64,000 nucleotides of DNA from Comamonadaceae bacterium 2PF. Its GTDB lineage: Bacteria > Pseudomonadota > Gammaproteobacteria > Burkholderiales > Burkholderiaceae_C. The notes below the pieces were generated by a model. That model was given only the letters and a program-made list of their open reading frames with translations, made no database searches and was not told where the DNA came from. Below, piece by piece: positions 63,712 through 64,000 of this stretch. The stretch lies in assembly GCA_005502875.1 (NCBI GenBank), contig SCMV01000002.1, positions 167,863 through 231,862 on the forward strand, read 5' to 3'. Positions within the stretch are counted from its first letter, which is position 1; each line of letters begins with the position of its first letter. The position numbers and the translations under genes are program-made.

Positions 63712-64000
63712 TCACCCCTCATTCGTCAAATCATCCCCACCCGGATGTGGGGGCACCCATACAATTTGACGAGGGATCGACCGGACACTTCTGTCAGGTT
63801 CGATGATTCCATTTAACTGGCGGACGCCGGTTGACTCATGCAGACCGAGCCCGGCCAACGTGAGTGCAGTCGCCGCGTCGCACCAAGGGAAGGTCTGCAT
63901 AAATCGCCGGAACGCGTGCTTGGCGGCGGCCTGATTGCCTGAGACCATTGAGCCCATGAAGCAGAGCAGCCTTGGATTGGGAACATCGACGAAGCGCACG
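63712..64000 (-). CDS. Unidentified reading frame running off the window edge
   Basis: An open frame enters from the right edge and ends at 63712; about 96 codons are visible. The peptide (for example FMGSMVSGNQAAAKHAFRRF, then LGLHESTGVRQLNGIIEP) matches no family I recognise. Its composition is less GC-rich than the neighbours (32 G/C of 60 in 63721-63780). The true start lies outside the window, so this may be the 3' end of a larger gene or a chance open frame. A hairpin CCCCAC-CCGGAT-GTGGGG lies near its end. Confidence 0.3.
   Translation of the reverse strand, partial: VRFVDVPNPRLLCFMGSMVSGNQAAAKHAFRRFMQTFPWCDAATALTLAGLGLHESTGVRQLNGIIEPDRSVRSIPRQIVWVPPHPGGDDLTNEG

Noticed and set aside
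63735..63765. A sequence resembling one type I-E CRISPR repeat (CCCCAC, loop, GTGGGG followed on the minus strand by ATGA)
   Set aside because: Only one copy is present, the loop is six rather than about four bases, no spacers or cas genes are visible, and it lies in an open frame. I treat it as a chance hairpin.

Overview
The window is bacterial chromosome of high G+C content, densely coded on both strands. The protein set points to a betaproteobacterium of the order Burkholderiales, probably near Comamonadaceae/Leptothrix-like lineages. Supporting signs are the poly-3-hydroxybutyrate genes (phaR, bdhA), the smc-zipA-ligA order, dapC-dapD-pilU-dapE-prmB, the ybbA/tesA pair, dnaX-ybaB-recR, and MnmC and RelA of the proteobacterial type. 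The placement is an inference from gene content; no 16S gene is present. Almost all of the window is ordinary chromosomal core. I see no insertion sequence, prophage or CRISPR array, and no gene-free gap longer than about 300 bases.

Layout: (1) 1-4.4 kb: carA-carB (pyrimidine/arginine) and bacterioferritin with a Fur-box-preceded Bfd ferredoxin. (2) 4.4-10.3 kb: an orphan protein, a 2-hydroxyacid dehydrogenase, an MFS exporter, rlmB, divergent ybbA/tesA, phaR and tRNA-Val(GAC). (3) 10.3-17.1 kb: relA coupled to an alpha/beta hydrolase, bdhA, mnmC, hslR. (4) 17.1-21.2 kb: heat-shock operon grpE-dnaK-dnaJ with a near-consensus sigma-32 promoter. (5) 21.3-29.4 kb: an unusual signalling cluster. 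It holds a soluble five-PAS chemoreceptor, a triple-CheW protein, two REC-TPR proteins and a minimal histidine kinase, with no CheA, CheB or CheR. (6) 29.4-33.6 kb: Orn/Lys/Arg decarboxylase, nfeD-qmcA and a coupled DUF2237 gene. (7) 33.6-40.5 kb: ligA-zipA-smc, where the middle of ligA is a foreign-looking lower-GC mosaic. (8) 40.6-51.9 kb: queF, a CbiM-like membrane protein, two coupled diguanylate cyclases, lysine/peptidoglycan genes dapC-dapD-(pilU)-dapE, prmB and an ABC-F protein. (9) 51.9-60.6 kb: a DksA/TraR-like protein, ohrR-ohr, an NlpC/P60 hydrolase, moaA-mobA-GNAT, rnhA-methyltransferase divergent from gloB-mltD. (10) 60.6-64 kb: recR-ybaB-dnaX and an unidentified reading frame at the edge.

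The best candidates for something undescribed are the CheA-less chemosensory-like cluster (21317-29373) and the ligA gene mosaic (about 33850-35770). Smaller points of interest are divergent genes with overlapping start codons, possible leaderless promoters, a Thr replacing a ferroxidase Glu in Bfr, and several hairpins and operators.
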